Shown: positions 9,004 to 17,666 of the stretch, in pieces
Layout of the letters: every line of letters starts with the position of its first letter
How positions within the stretch are numbered: the first letter of the stretch is position 1
NCBI GenBank assembly: GCA_040007395.1
Contig: JBDTVG010000059.1
Span: 1-48,772 of the forward strand
Length of the DNA stretch: 48,772 nt
Source: DATGFK01 sp040007395
GTDB taxonomy: Bacteria; Chloroflexota; Anaerolineae; Aggregatilineales; UBA2796
Reading direction: 5' to 3'
Notes under the pieces: generated by a model
Seen by the model: only the letters and a program-made list of their open reading frames with translations
Told to the model about the DNA's origin: nothing
Databases searched by the model: none
Program-made: the position numbers and the translations under genes

Positions 9004-9891
9004 ATGGCGCAAATTGGATTGATGTTCGAGGGGCAGAACGGGTTAACGTGGCAGCACTGGCAGCGACTGCTGCAAGCCGCCGAAGATTTCGGCTATCAGT
9101 GCGTCTTCCGTTCGGATCACTTTACGATTTCCCCGCCCTATTTTGAATCGCTGGAAGAATGGGTGTCGCTGACCTATGCCGCTAGCCATACACGGCGCAT
9201 TGAGTTCGGTTCGCTTGTTTCACCTGTAACGTTTCGCCATCCATCGCTTCTGGTACGTATGGCGGCAGCAGTGGATGATCTGAGTGGCGGGCGACTTGTG
9301 TTGGGCATGGGGGCAGGTTGGAACGAACACGAACACCACCAGTTTGGTATCCCGTTCTATGATCGTTCCACACGGTTCGAGATGTTTGTCGATGGGCTTG
9401 AGATCACTACACGCTTGCTGCATCAAGAAGAACCTGTCACCTATGCGGGCAAGCATTTTTCGCTAGATGGTGCAGTGCTGCTGCCCCGTCCGGCACGTGC
9501 AGGCGGCCCGCCGATTCTGATTGGTGGCAATGGCCCAAAACTCACGCTGCCATTGGTGGTCAAATATGCCGATGAGTGGAATGGGGTATTTCTTTCGGCG
9601 GCTGATTATAAAGCGCGTAACAGCACTTTGACTGACATGCTGCATCAGGCAGGCCGCGATCCAGCCAGTGTCAAAAGATCAATCCTGACTCAAGTGCTGA
9701 TTACCGATACGCCTCCGACACAACCCGATCCGAGCCGCATTATCGGTACACTGTCATACATCGTAGACCAGATCAATGCTTATGTTGAGTCCGGAGCCGA
9801 ACGCATCATGCTACAATGGGCAGATCTGGACGATCTGGATGGCATCGAAACGCTGGCAAAAACGGTATTGCCGCACTTTCACACGGCTTGA
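9004..9891 (+). CDS. Luciferase-like (LLM class) flavin/F420-dependent oxidoreductase
   Basis: A 295-residue TIM-barrel oxidoreductase of the bacterial luciferase-like family. Visible hallmarks are FRSDHF near residue 39, the GSLVSPVTFRHPSLLVRMAA segment, GGRLVLGMGAGWNEHEH near residue 96, and GPPILIGGNGPKLT near residue 170. LLM proteins of this type (TIGR03560-like, written from memory) use F420 or FMN to oxidise or reduce small molecules; the substrate cannot be told. A GAAGG ribosome binding site precedes the ATG. The gene is divergent from the binding-protein gene and stands alone. Confidence 0.88.
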   Translation: MAQIGLMFEGQNGLTWQHWQRLLQAAEDFGYQCVFRSDHFTISPPYFESLEEWVSLTYAASHTRRIEFGSLVSPVTFRHPSLLVRMAAAVDDLSGGRLVLGMGAGWNEHEHHQFGIPFYDRSTRFEMFVDGLEITTRLLHQEEPVTYAGKHFSLDGAVLLPRPARAGGPPILIGGNGPKLTLPLVVKYADEWNGVFLSAADYKARNSTLTDMLHQAGRDPASVKRSILTQVLITDTPPTQPDPSRIIGTLSYIVDQINAYVESGAERIMLQWADLDDLDGIETLAKTVLPHFHTA

Positions 9892-9991
9892 GGTTTCGAT
9901 TTTGCCCATTTAAACGCAGGAGTCTCGTTAGAAAGTAGATAGAATATGCACATCCAGCCTAGCAAATCGTGAATATAGGCAGATCGCCGTT

Positions 9992-10019
9992 TTGTGAATT
10001 TGCGTAAATTGCGTACAAT
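9992..10019 (+). promoter_or_regulatory. Candidate sigma-70 promoter of ftsZ
   Basis: TTGTGA (9992-9997), a 16-bp spacer and TACAAT (10014-10019) lie about 95 nt before the ftsZ start. The spacing and -10 box fit a housekeeping promoter; the -35 is two bases off consensus. Confidence 0.5.
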
Positions 10020-10115
10020 GTTTGGCAACTATCAATCGATAATCATTATGGTCACTGTGTCTTTCGCCCACAGCACCAAAAACCTTTAAGAACATGAGGC
10101 AAGGAGTTAAAAGTT

Positions 10116-11369
10116 ATGTCTGAATCTGATATGCTGATCAGTGATAATTTTGCCACCATCAAGGTGATTGGTGTGGGCGGTGGCGGGGGCAACGCCGTCA
10201 ATCGTATGATCGAGGAGGGACTGGCGGGTGTTGAGTTCATCACCATCAATACCGACGCGCAATCGCTGCTCCTTTCCAAAGCCCGTAACCGGGTGCGCAT
10301 CGGTGACAAGCTGACACGCGGCTTGGGGGCAGGCGGCAACCCGGAGATCGGCAGGAAAGCCGCTGAAGAGTCGGCGGACGAACTGTACGAAGTGCTGCGG
10401 GGAGCCGATATGGTGTTTATCACGGGCGGCATGGGCGGTGGGACTGGAACCGGTGCAGCCCCCGTTGTGGCACAGGTTGCCAAAGAACTAGGCGCTCTGA
10501 CCATTGGTGTAGTGACGCGCCCGTTTACGTTTGAGGGATCGCGCCGCTTGGCCTCTGCCGAGATGGGCATTGAAGACCTCAAGAGCAAAGTGGACACGTT
10601 GATCGTGATCCCGAATGACCGTTTGCTCCAGATTGTAGACAAGCGAGCTAGCCTGAACGATGCATTCCGTATTGCCGACGATGTGCTGCGTCAAGGCATT
10701 CAGGGTATCTCCGAATTGATCACCGTCCCCGGTCTGATCAATCTTGACTTTGCCGATGTCCGCACGATCATGAGCGAAGGTGGCGCAGCCTTGATGGCTG
10801 TTGGTACGGCAAGTGGTGAAGACCGCGCCCGTAAAGCCGCCGAAGCCGCCATCAGCAGCGGTTTGCTTGACGTTACCATTGACGGTGCGCGTGGTATTCT
10901 ATTCAACGTCACGGGCGGGCCAGATATGAGCCTGTTCGAGGTGAACGAAGCCGCCGCCATTATCAAGGAAACTTCGCACAACGATGTCAACCTAATCTTC
11001 GGTGCGGTCATTGATGAGAACATGCGCGACCAAATCCGTATCACCGTGATTGCGACAGGCTTTGAGCGTCAAGCCAGCGTCAATACGCGTGCGCCGCAGA
11101 AAGTTCCTGCCGTAAACGAACGGCGAGGGATGTCGCAGCCACAACAGCGTCAGCAGGCCGCCCCAATCCCGCAGCAGCCAGTGAGCCAGCCCGCGAATCC
11201 ATTTCGCCAGCCGATCCCACAACAGCCCAGCGAGCCGCGCCAACCTTCAACACCTGTAAATCCGCCGTCAGAACCGACTACACCACGCAATGAAGCGCCA
11301 TCGTCTCCGACGGGCAGCGCCTATTCCAGTGACGATCTCGATATTCCAACCTTCTTGCGTAAGCGCTAG
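10116..11369 (+). CDS. ftsZ: Cell division protein FtsZ
   Basis: FtsZ is the tubulin-like GTPase that forms the division ring. The 417-residue product has the N-terminal GVGGGGGNAVNRMIEEGL, the tubulin signature GGGTGTGAAPVVA near residue 106, and the T7 synergy loop NLDFADVRTIM near residue 208. A Gln/Pro-rich disordered linker follows (about 320-400), and a C-terminal conserved peptide (DDLDIPTFLRKR) that in other bacteria binds FtsA, SepF or ZipA. An AAGGAG ribosome binding site precedes the ATG. Unlike many bacteria, no ftsA, ftsQ or mur genes flank it. It has its own promoter and a strong terminator, so it is monocistronic. Confidence 0.97.
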   Translation: MSESDMLISDNFATIKVIGVGGGGGNAVNRMIEEGLAGVEFITINTDAQSLLLSKARNRVRIGDKLTRGLGAGGNPEIGRKAAEESADELYEVLRGADMVFITGGMGGGTGTGAAPVVAQVAKELGALTIGVVTRPFTFEGSRRLASAEMGIEDLKSKVDTLIVIPNDRLLQIVDKRASLNDAFRIADDVLRQGIQGISELITVPGLINLDFADVRTIMSEGGAALMAVGTASGEDRARKAAEAAISSGLLDVTIDGARGILFNVTGGPDMSLFEVNEAAAIIKETSHNDVNLIFGAVIDENMRDQIRITVIATGFERQASVNTRAPQKVPAVNERRGMSQPQQRQQAAPIPQQPVSQPANPFRQPIPQQPSEPRQPSTPVNPPSEPTTPRNEAPSSPTGSAYSSDDLDIPTFLRKR

Positions 11370-11404
11370 ATTATCGCGTTCGCCTCTCGTACCAATAAAT
11401 CTCA

Positions 11405-11446
11405 ATGGGTTCCTACGTCGAACGACAGCGTAGGAACCCATGTTTT
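11405..11446 (+). terminator. Terminator after ftsZ
   Basis: A 13-bp perfect stem (ATGGGTTCCTACG 11405-11417 with its complement 11429-11441) with an 11-nt loop is followed by GTTTTAT. Confidence 0.85.
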
Positions 11447-11515
11447 ATATACCTGAGAGCGCTAAACTTAGTTCTGTTGACATTACCACAAAGCGAGGCG
11501 CAATAGTTACAATAG

Positions 11516-11950
11516 ATGGACACCATAGAAGATGACTATTTTGGCTTACTCAAATGGGACACTAGGTTTCTTGAGTGGGAAGGCTACGCCACACTTCGAT
11601 CTGATGAAGAGGTAGGTATTAATCTTCCACCTGAATACATAGATTCGGATGAAGTTCGCAAGCATATTCAGGAGACAATGAAGGTTATTGAGCGCGATGA
11701 ACTTAGTTTTCGTCAGCAGGCAGCCAATGAGTTATTCACTGAAGGGGGCTATGGTTTGTTTTGGGATGATGATCAAGAATTTGACCATGGTCAGTTTGTC
11801 AACGAGATGCACCTAGTTAGTATCAGTTTCGCCCCTGATTTTCCGAAAAATCCACTTACACTAGAACTAGACTATGAATATGGGGAAGGTGTGGAGCATG
11901 GTATTTCTATCTATCTCACATGGGATGGTGTTTACCGAGATGCACGGTAA
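11516..11950 (+). CDS. Small acidic hypothetical protein
   Basis: A 144-residue, strongly acidic, soluble protein. The N-terminus (FGLLKWDTRFLEWEGYATL) resembles the opening of DUF2262/DUF6985-type orphan domains, which are often found as immunity or stand-alone proteins. This resemblance is by eye only. The C-terminal half is beta-rich (LTLELDYEYGEGVEHGISIYLTWDG split over two strands). It is AT-rich compared with ftsZ and the protease around it. The start ATG has only a distant GAGG, so translation initiation is uncertain. No partner toxin gene is visible next to it. Confidence 0.6.
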   Translation: MDTIEDDYFGLLKWDTRFLEWEGYATLRSDEEVGINLPPEYIDSDEVRKHIQETMKVIERDELSFRQQAANELFTEGGYGLFWDDDQEFDHGQFVNEMHLVSISFAPDFPKNPLTLELDYEYGEGVEHGISIYLTWDGVYRDAR

Positions 11951-12079
11951 TGTAACTTATGTCCATTGCATTTTCACCGAATACTGTTGACACTTTAACG
12001 TAGCCAAGTCCATATTGTCGTCGAACATTACTCATGAGACGTTTTTATCATTTACGCGTAAATTGAGAGAAACCTACCT

Positions 12080-14992
12080 ATGCAAGAAGCATTTGAACTG
12101 ATCAAAGAGCAGCCTGTTACCGAACTCAACACACAGGCCAAACTGTACCGCCACCGCAAAACCGGAGCGGAACTGCTCTCGATGGAAAACAACGATGAGA
12201 ACAAGGTTTTCGGGGTCACCTTTGCCACACCGCCACAAGACGCGACAGGTTTGCCACATATTCTAGAGCATTCCGTGCTGTGCGGATCGCGCAATTACCC
12301 TCTCAAGAAGCCGTTCGTCGAACTGATCAAGGGGTCGCTCAAGACGTTCCTAAACGCTTTCACCTTTCCCGACAAAACCTGCTATCCCGTTGCTAGCCAG
12401 AACTTGCAGGACTTCTACAACCTCGTCAATGTATACCTCGACGCAGTGTTCTATCCGCGCATTTCGCCGGAGATCTTGCAGCAAGAAGGCTGGCATTACG
12501 AACTGGACAATATCGCCGATCCGCTGATATTCAAGGGCGTGGTCTTCAATGAAATGAAGGGCGCGTACTCATCCCCGGATCGCATCGTCTATAAGTATTC
12601 GCAGCAGACTGTGTTCCCCGATAACGTGTACGGAGTCGATTCGGGCGGCGATCCAAAAGTTATCCCGGATCTAACCTACGAGCAGTTCAAGACGTTCCAC
12701 GAGACCTACTATCATCCCACAAATGCCCGCTTCTACTTTTACGGCGATGACGATCCAGAAGAACGGCTGCGGGTTGTCGGGGACTTCTTGCAAGACTTCG
12801 AGCCGCTGGAAGTTAATGCACAGGTCGCGTTGCAACCGCATTTCAGCGAACCGCGCCGCTTTGCATTTCCCTATGATGCAGGCGAGGAACGTAGCGATGG
12901 CAAAAAGGGCATGGTCACGGTGAACTGGCTGCTTGCCGAAAGCACCGAAATTACCACGATACTCGGCTTGCAAATCCTGACGCACATCTTGATCGGTACA
13001 CCTGCCTCGCCACTGCGTAAAGCGCTCATCGACTCCGGCTTGGGCGACGATTTGGCAGGCGCGGGACTTGCGGACGATCTGCGTCAACTGTTTTTCTCGA
13101 CAGGGCTAAAAGGCATCGCTGCCGAAGATGCGGATAAAGTCGAAAGCCTCATCCTGAAAACGCTGACCGATCTTAGCCAACAGGGAATCGATCAGGAAAT
13201 GGTCGAAGCGGCGCTGAACACGATTGAGTTCCGGTTACGCGAGAACAACACAGGATCTTACCCACGCGGCTTGATCTTGATGATCACTGCACTAAGTACA
13301 TGGCTGTATGGCGGCGATCCGCTGGCTCCATTAGCCTTTGACGCGCCATTGCATGACATCAAGACACAGATAGCATTAGGCGAACGCTATTTCGAGAACT
13401 TGATCGCGACCTATCTGCTCAATAACACGCATCGGACAACGGTAACTTTCCAGCCCGATCCTGAGCTGCGCCAGCGTGAAGACGATGCTGAAAAAGCGCG
13501 ATTGGCAGAGACACGCGCCGCGATGAGTCAAGATGAGTTGCAAGCGGTGATTGACAACACGCACCAACTGAGATTGCTGCAAAGTTTGCCTGATTCGCCC
13601 GAAGCATTAGCAACGATTCCCACGTTGAAACTTACTGATCTGGATCGGCAAAACAAGCTAATTCCGCTTGCCGTGCTGGAAGATCAAGGCAGCAAGATTT
13701 TGTACCATGATTTATTTACCAATGAGATGGTCTATCTCGACGTGGGATTCAACCTCCACACGTTACCACAGGATTACTTGCCATATGTGCCGTTGTTTAG
13801 TCGGGCGCTGCTGGAATTGGGGACGCAAACAGAAGATTTCGTGAAGCTCTCGCAGCGCATCGGGCGCAAAACGGGCGGGCTGCGCACCAGTTCGTTGACT
13901 TCGGCAATTCGGGGACGAGAGTCGGGCACGACATGGTTATTGCTGCGCGGCAAAGCGACTATGCCACAAGTTGATGATCTGCTGGCGATTCTGCGCGATG
14001 TGCTGCTTACTGTGAACCTTGATAATCAGGAACGATTCCGCCAGATTGTACTAGAGGAAAAATCTAGTGAAGAAGCGGGGCTGGTTCCCAGCGGTCATAT
14101 GGTCGCCAATACGCGCTTACGGGCGCATTTCACGGAGGCGGATTGGGTCGCAGAGCAGATGGGCGGGGTTAGTTATCTATTTTTCCTGCGCAGTCTGGTC
14201 GAAATGGTCGATACTGACTGGCCTTCAGTGTTAAAGACGCTTGAAGCGATCCATCAACGCTTGATCAGCCGTAAGGCGATGATCTGCAATGTAACGCTAG
14301 ATGGTCACAACTTTGGGCAGTTCCACCCCGCCTTGACCAACTTCATTGCCACCATGCCGGATACTGAGGCAGAGCTTGTGCAGTGGATGCCCATGCCCTC
14401 TCCGACCAATGAAGGGCTGACAATTCCCGCGCAGATCAATTATGTGGCGAAGGGAACGAACTTATATAAGCTCGGCTACCAGATAAACGGTTCTGCTCAC
14501 GTCGTGCTCAACTATGTACGGACAAACTGGCTATGGGATCGGATACGGGTGCAAGGCGGGGCTTATGGGGGTTTCTGCCGCCTTGACGAACGCTCCGGGG
14601 TATTCAGCTATCTCTCGTACCGCGATCCCAACCTGCTCAAAACGCTGGACAATTATGACGGCACGAGCCAGTTCTTACGCGAAACAGAACTGACCGACTC
14701 CGAGGTCGTCAAGAATATCATCGGTGTTATCGGCACAATGGATGATTACCAACTCCCCGACGCGAAAGGCTATACCTCAATGGTACGCTATCTGGCAGGC
14801 GATAGTGACGAAGCCCGCCAGCGCCTCCGCGAAGAAGTGCTGGCAACGACTGCCCACGACTTCAAAGCCTTCGCAGAAGTTCTACAGCAGGTCAACGAGC
14901 AGGGTCATGTAGTTGTACTCGGTTCCCAGTCAGCCATAGAAGCTGCCAACGCCGCCAAAGGTAACTGGCTCCAAGTAAGCAAGGTTCTGTAA
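12080..14992 (+). CDS. M16C zinc metalloprotease (presequence protease / insulinase family)
   Basis: A 970-residue protease of the PreP-type M16C family, which degrades short unstructured peptides inside a closed two-halved chamber. The inverted zinc motif HILEH is near residue 61 and the third ligand region, FNEMKGAYS, near residue 155. The length equals that of known PreP proteins, including the C-terminal inactive half with VAKGTNLYKLGYQINGSA-type segments and the RVQGGAYGG loop. There is no signal peptide, so it is probably cytoplasmic, recycling peptides. The ATG lies close after the acidic orphan but a 129-nt gap separates them. A long hairpin follows the gene. Confidence 0.93.
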   Translation: MQEAFELIKEQPVTELNTQAKLYRHRKTGAELLSMENNDENKVFGVTFATPPQDATGLPHILEHSVLCGSRNYPLKKPFVELIKGSLKTFLNAFTFPDKTCYPVASQNLQDFYNLVNVYLDAVFYPRISPEILQQEGWHYELDNIADPLIFKGVVFNEMKGAYSSPDRIVYKYSQQTVFPDNVYGVDSGGDPKVIPDLTYEQFKTFHETYYHPTNARFYFYGDDDPEERLRVVGDFLQDFEPLEVNAQVALQPHFSEPRRFAFPYDAGEERSDGKKGMVTVNWLLAESTEITTILGLQILTHILIGTPASPLRKALIDSGLGDDLAGAGLADDLRQLFFSTGLKGIAAEDADKVESLILKTLTDLSQQGIDQEMVEAALNTIEFRLRENNTGSYPRGLILMITALSTWLYGGDPLAPLAFDAPLHDIKTQIALGERYFENLIATYLLNNTHRTTVTFQPDPELRQREDDAEKARLAETRAAMSQDELQAVIDNTHQLRLLQSLPDSPEALATIPTLKLTDLDRQNKLIPLAVLEDQGSKILYHDLFTNEMVYLDVGFNLHTLPQDYLPYVPLFSRALLELGTQTEDFVKLSQRIGRKTGGLRTSSLTSAIRGRESGTTWLLLRGKATMPQVDDLLAILRDVLLTVNLDNQERFRQIVLEEKSSEEAGLVPSGHMVANTRLRAHFTEADWVAEQMGGVSYLFFLRSLVEMVDTDWPSVLKTLEAIHQRLISRKAMICNVTLDGHNFGQFHPALTNFIATMPDTEAELVQWMPMPSPTNEGLTIPAQINYVAKGTNLYKLGYQINGSAHVVLNYVRTNWLWDRIRVQGGAYGGFCRLDERSGVFSYLSYRDPNLLKTLDNYDGTSQFLRETELTDSEVVKNIIGVIGTMDDYQLPDAKGYTSMVRYLAGDSDEARQRLREEVLATTAHDFKAFAEVLQQVNEQGHVVVLGSQSAIEAANAAKGNWLQVSKVL

Positions 14993-15012
14993 TCTTGTAG
15001 CACATTTCAATT

Positions 15013-15065
15013 GGCTCTCACCGACAATCTTTTATTCGTGGAATAAGGGATTTCGTGTGAGAGCC
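15013..15065. other. Long near-perfect hairpin between the protease gene and pstS
   Basis: The outer arms GGCTCTCAC (15013-15021) and GTGAGAGCC (15057-15065) pair over 9 bp. An inner stem pairs 15026-15037 with 15041-15052 over 12 bp (two G-T pairs) around a GTG loop, and two more pairs can form between. The total is about 23 bp in 53 nt. There is no T-tract. It could terminate the protease mRNA, be a structured RNA, or be a small palindromic element. Confidence 0.5.
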
Positions 15066-15090
15066 TATCACTGCCTGTTGCCTCCATGTG

Positions 15091-15151
15091 TTTAATCAAT
15101 CACCTCTTAACATTTAATCAGGCCTTAGTGAGGATTTAATAAATCTTTACA
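15091..15151 (+). promoter_or_regulatory. Candidate Pho box: three direct repeats at 22-bp spacing
   Basis: TTTAAT(C/A) occurs at 15091, 15113 and 15135, exactly 22 bp apart. It is interleaved with CTTAACA (15106), CTTAGTG (15124) and CTTTACA (15145). PhoB/PhoP operators in other bacteria are 22-bp tandem units made of 11-bp half sites upstream of pstS. The position, about 100 nt before the pstS start, and the phasing fit that role. The precise recognition sequence in this phylum is unknown to me. Confidence 0.55.
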
Positions 15152-15249
15152 CTTGGCTGGGCATACTCTCCTAAGTTGTCAGGCGCTAACGGTGTTTATT
15201 TGATACCACGCCTGTCAGGATAGTATTCTCTTGGAGGAGAACAGTAAGT

Positions 15250-16473
15250 ATGCAGAAGCAAAAATTCGTTTCGGCGTTATCATTGGCAATCGTTGCCGCC
15301 CTGTTGCTAGCACTCAGCAGCAATGTATCCCCCGCAGCAAGCGCACAAGCCACGATGGCTGCTACCGAAGCCCCCACCTTGTTTGCTCCCGTCAAAGTTG
15401 ACGTGCCCAATACAGGCAAAATCACTGGCCCCGCAGATGGCGAAGCCAAAGCGCTGACTGGTGCTGGCGCAACCTTCCCTGTACCGCTGTACACCAAGTG
15501 GTTCAGCGAATACGAAAAAGTGACAGGTGTCAAGGTTAACTATCAGGGTATCGGCTCCGGCGGCGGCATCAAGGGCATCAGCGATCAGACGCTGGACTTT
15601 GGTGCAAGCGACGGCCCGATGACCGACGACCAATTGAAGGCTGCCAAGGGCGGCGCTATCCTGCACATCGCCATGACAATGGGTGGTGTTGTTCCAGTAT
15701 ACAACGTCCCCGAAGCCACTACCCCAATCAAGTTCACACCCGAAACATTGGCGCTGATTTACCTCGGTGCGGCTGGCGAAGAAGTCGGTGCTGACGGCAA
15801 GGACACAGTTGCTCCTCTGCTGAAGTGGAACGATGACCGTCTGGTCAAAGATAATCCAGAATTGAAAGACGTAGATCGCAATATCTTCGTTGTCCACCGT
15901 TCGGATGGTTCCGGCACGACCAACATCTTCACCAGTTACCTGAGCGCTGTTAACAAGAACTGGGAAAAGAATGTCGGTGCTGCCAATGCCGTCAAGTGGC
16001 CCGTTGGTTTGGGTGGCAAGGGCAATGCTGGTGTTGCTGGCAACGTCGCGCAGGCTCCTTATACCATCGGCTATGTTGAACTGGCCTATGCCGTTCAAAA
16101 CAAACTGCAAACTGGCATGATGCAGAATAAAGCTGGCAAGTTCCTCGATGCCAATCCCGAGACGGTTTCCGCAGCCGCCGCTGGTGTCAAACTGCCCGCT
16201 GACATGCGCGTCAAGATCGTGGATGCTGACGGCGAAAATGCTTACCCGATCTCTGGCTTTACGTGGATATTGGCTTATGCCAAGCAAACCGATGCTGCCA
16301 AAGCGACCACGCTGACCCGCTTGCTGTGGTGGGGAACCCACGACGGTCAGCAGTATGCCGCCTCACTCGGCTATGCACCACTGCCCCTCGCCGCAATTGC
16401 CGCCGACGAAGCGCAGATCGCTAAGATTACTGTGAATGGCAAGCCCGCGCTGCCCGCTGGAATCGCCAAGTAA
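15250..16473 (+). CDS. pstS: Phosphate ABC transporter substrate-binding protein PstS
   Basis: PstS captures phosphate outside the membrane and delivers it to PstCA. The 407-residue product has a signal peptide (about residues 1-33, cleavage after ASA). Hallmark phosphate-binding segments follow: LTGAGATFPVPLYTKWF near residue 74, GIGSGGGIKGI near 101, DFGASDGPM near 117, and HRSDGSGTTNIFTSYL near 217. A very strong ribosome binding site (GGAGGAGAA) precedes the ATG. It heads the pst operon and is separated from pstC by two hairpins, which would give more PstS than permease. Expression is probably induced by phosphate limitation through the repeats upstream. Confidence 0.95.
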   Translation: MQKQKFVSALSLAIVAALLLALSSNVSPAASAQATMAATEAPTLFAPVKVDVPNTGKITGPADGEAKALTGAGATFPVPLYTKWFSEYEKVTGVKVNYQGIGSGGGIKGISDQTLDFGASDGPMTDDQLKAAKGGAILHIAMTMGGVVPVYNVPEATTPIKFTPETLALIYLGAAGEEVGADGKDTVAPLLKWNDDRLVKDNPELKDVDRNIFVVHRSDGSGTTNIFTSYLSAVNKNWEKNVGAANAVKWPVGLGGKGNAGVAGNVAQAPYTIGYVELAYAVQNKLQTGMMQNKAGKFLDANPETVSAAAAGVKLPADMRVKIVDADGENAYPISGFTWILAYAKQTDAAKATTLTRLLWWGTHDGQQYAASLGYAPLPLAAIAADEAQIAKITVNGKPALPAGIAK

Positions 16474-16500
16474 GGTTCGGTTGGTTTTTGTGATACCCTA

Positions 16501-16532
16501 TTGCGCCGCAGTCCTTTCGCGGCGCAATTTTC
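16501..16532 (+). terminator. Hairpin/attenuator after pstS
   Basis: A 9-bp perfect GC-rich stem TTGCGCCGC / GCGGCGCAA (16501-16509 with 16519-16527) is followed by TTTTCT. It lies inside the pst operon, so read-through to pstC must be partial. Confidence 0.75.
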
Positions 16533-16556
16533 TATAATTTTGCTATCAACGCTATC

Positions 16557-16591
16557 GGCGGCGGAAGCAAACAGTCTGCCGCCTTTACTTA
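16557..16591 (+). terminator. Second hairpin between pstS and pstC
   Basis: GGCGGC (16557-16562) pairs with GCCGCC (16578-16583) across a 15-nt loop, followed by TTTACTT. It is weaker than the preceding hairpin. Confidence 0.4.
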
Positions 16592-16656
16592 TCTATAGCC
16601 AAAATGTGGTATCTTCCTTGTCGATTTCAAAGTAGGGTTTCCCACTTGGAGGATTT

Positions 16657-17643
16657 ATGGCTGCCATTCCCCAGACCAGCCAGCCAGCAATTGCCGGACA
16701 GCAGCGTGGTGACCAGTATTTTGCACTCATCCTGCGTATCTGCTCATTAGTCGGTGTTCTGCTGCTGGTTGGACTAATCTTGATCCTTTTTGTCGACTCT
16801 CTGGAAGTGATTGGAAAGTTCGGTATCAAATTCCTGACTGGATCGGACTGGAATCCAGTAGCGGGTTTGGAAGAGTTCGGTGCGTTGCCCTACATCTTTG
16901 GCACCGTCGTCACGTCCATTATTGCTTTGCTGCTGGCAACACCACTGGCCCTTGGCGCGGCTCTGTTCGTCTCGGAATATGCACCACGTTGGTTAGCCAA
17001 TCCAGTAGCGTTTCTGGTTGAACTGCTCGTCGCTATTCCGAGTGTGGCCTATGGTATCTGGGGATTGTTTGTGCTGGTCCCGATCATGCGTGACCATGTA
17101 GACCCTTTCTTGCAGAACACTATCGGCAGGCTGCCTATCGTCGGCGCGCTATTCCCCCGCGATGGTCTGGTGATCGGACAAGACCTGTTGACCGCCGGAG
17201 TGATCCTGACGATCATGATCTTGCCGACTATTCTCTCGATTTCCCGCGAAATTATTTCGCAGGTTCCTCGCCTGCAAAAAGAAGGCATGTTGGCACTTGG
17301 TGCCACCAAATGGGAGATGCTCTCGACAGCCATTTTGCCCTATGCCAGAGGCGGAATCGTCGGGGCAATGATGCTAGGGTTAGCACGAGCTTTTGGCGAG
17401 ACCATGGCGGTTACACTAGTCATTGGCAACAGTTCGTCAGCGATTACGCCTTCGCTGTTCACCCCCGGCTATACGATTTCCAGCGCTATCGCCAATCAGT
17501 TTGCGGAAGCTGATACTTCGCTATACTTTAGTGCGGTGGTCGGGCTAGGGTTGATTCTACTTTTTGTCTCCCTAGTGTTTAATTTTATAGCCCGTCTGCT
17601 GGTTAAACGTCTCACCCGGATGCCGGGTGGCGGCAAAGCCTGA
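16657..17643 (+). CDS. pstC: Phosphate ABC transporter permease PstC
   Basis: One of the two membrane subunits of the high-affinity phosphate importer. The 328-residue product has about six transmembrane helices (first at about residues 28-48). It contains the typical TGSDWNPV segment near residue 64, and the permease EAA-type loop with EGMLALGATKWEMLSTAILPYARGG (residues ~209-233), which contacts the ATPase. A GGAGG ribosome binding site precedes the ATG. pstA follows 23 nt after the stop. Confidence 0.95.
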   Translation: MAAIPQTSQPAIAGQQRGDQYFALILRICSLVGVLLLVGLILILFVDSLEVIGKFGIKFLTGSDWNPVAGLEEFGALPYIFGTVVTSIIALLLATPLALGAALFVSEYAPRWLANPVAFLVELLVAIPSVAYGIWGLFVLVPIMRDHVDPFLQNTIGRLPIVGALFPRDGLVIGQDLLTAGVILTIMILPTILSISREIISQVPRLQKEGMLALGATKWEMLSTAILPYARGGIVGAMMLGLARAFGETMAVTLVIGNSSSAITPSLFTPGYTISSAIANQFAEADTSLYFSAVVGLGLILLFVSLVFNFIARLLVKRLTRMPGGGKA

Positions 17644-17666
17644 GAAACAGGGAGCCATAACGAACG

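Noticed and set aside
8785..9012. 76-codon N-terminal extension of the binding-protein gene
   Set aside because: It overlaps the divergent oxidoreductase gene and its text is not a signal peptide; a good ribosome binding site lies before 8784.
10052..10642. 196-codon minus-strand frame opposite the ftsZ start
   Set aside because: Low-complexity Ser/Pro text opposite the Gly-rich FtsZ core; a shadow frame.
15307..16341. 344-codon minus-strand open frame across pstS
   Set aside because: pstS on the plus strand is unmistakable in motif, start and operon context. The antisense frame has no family resemblance.
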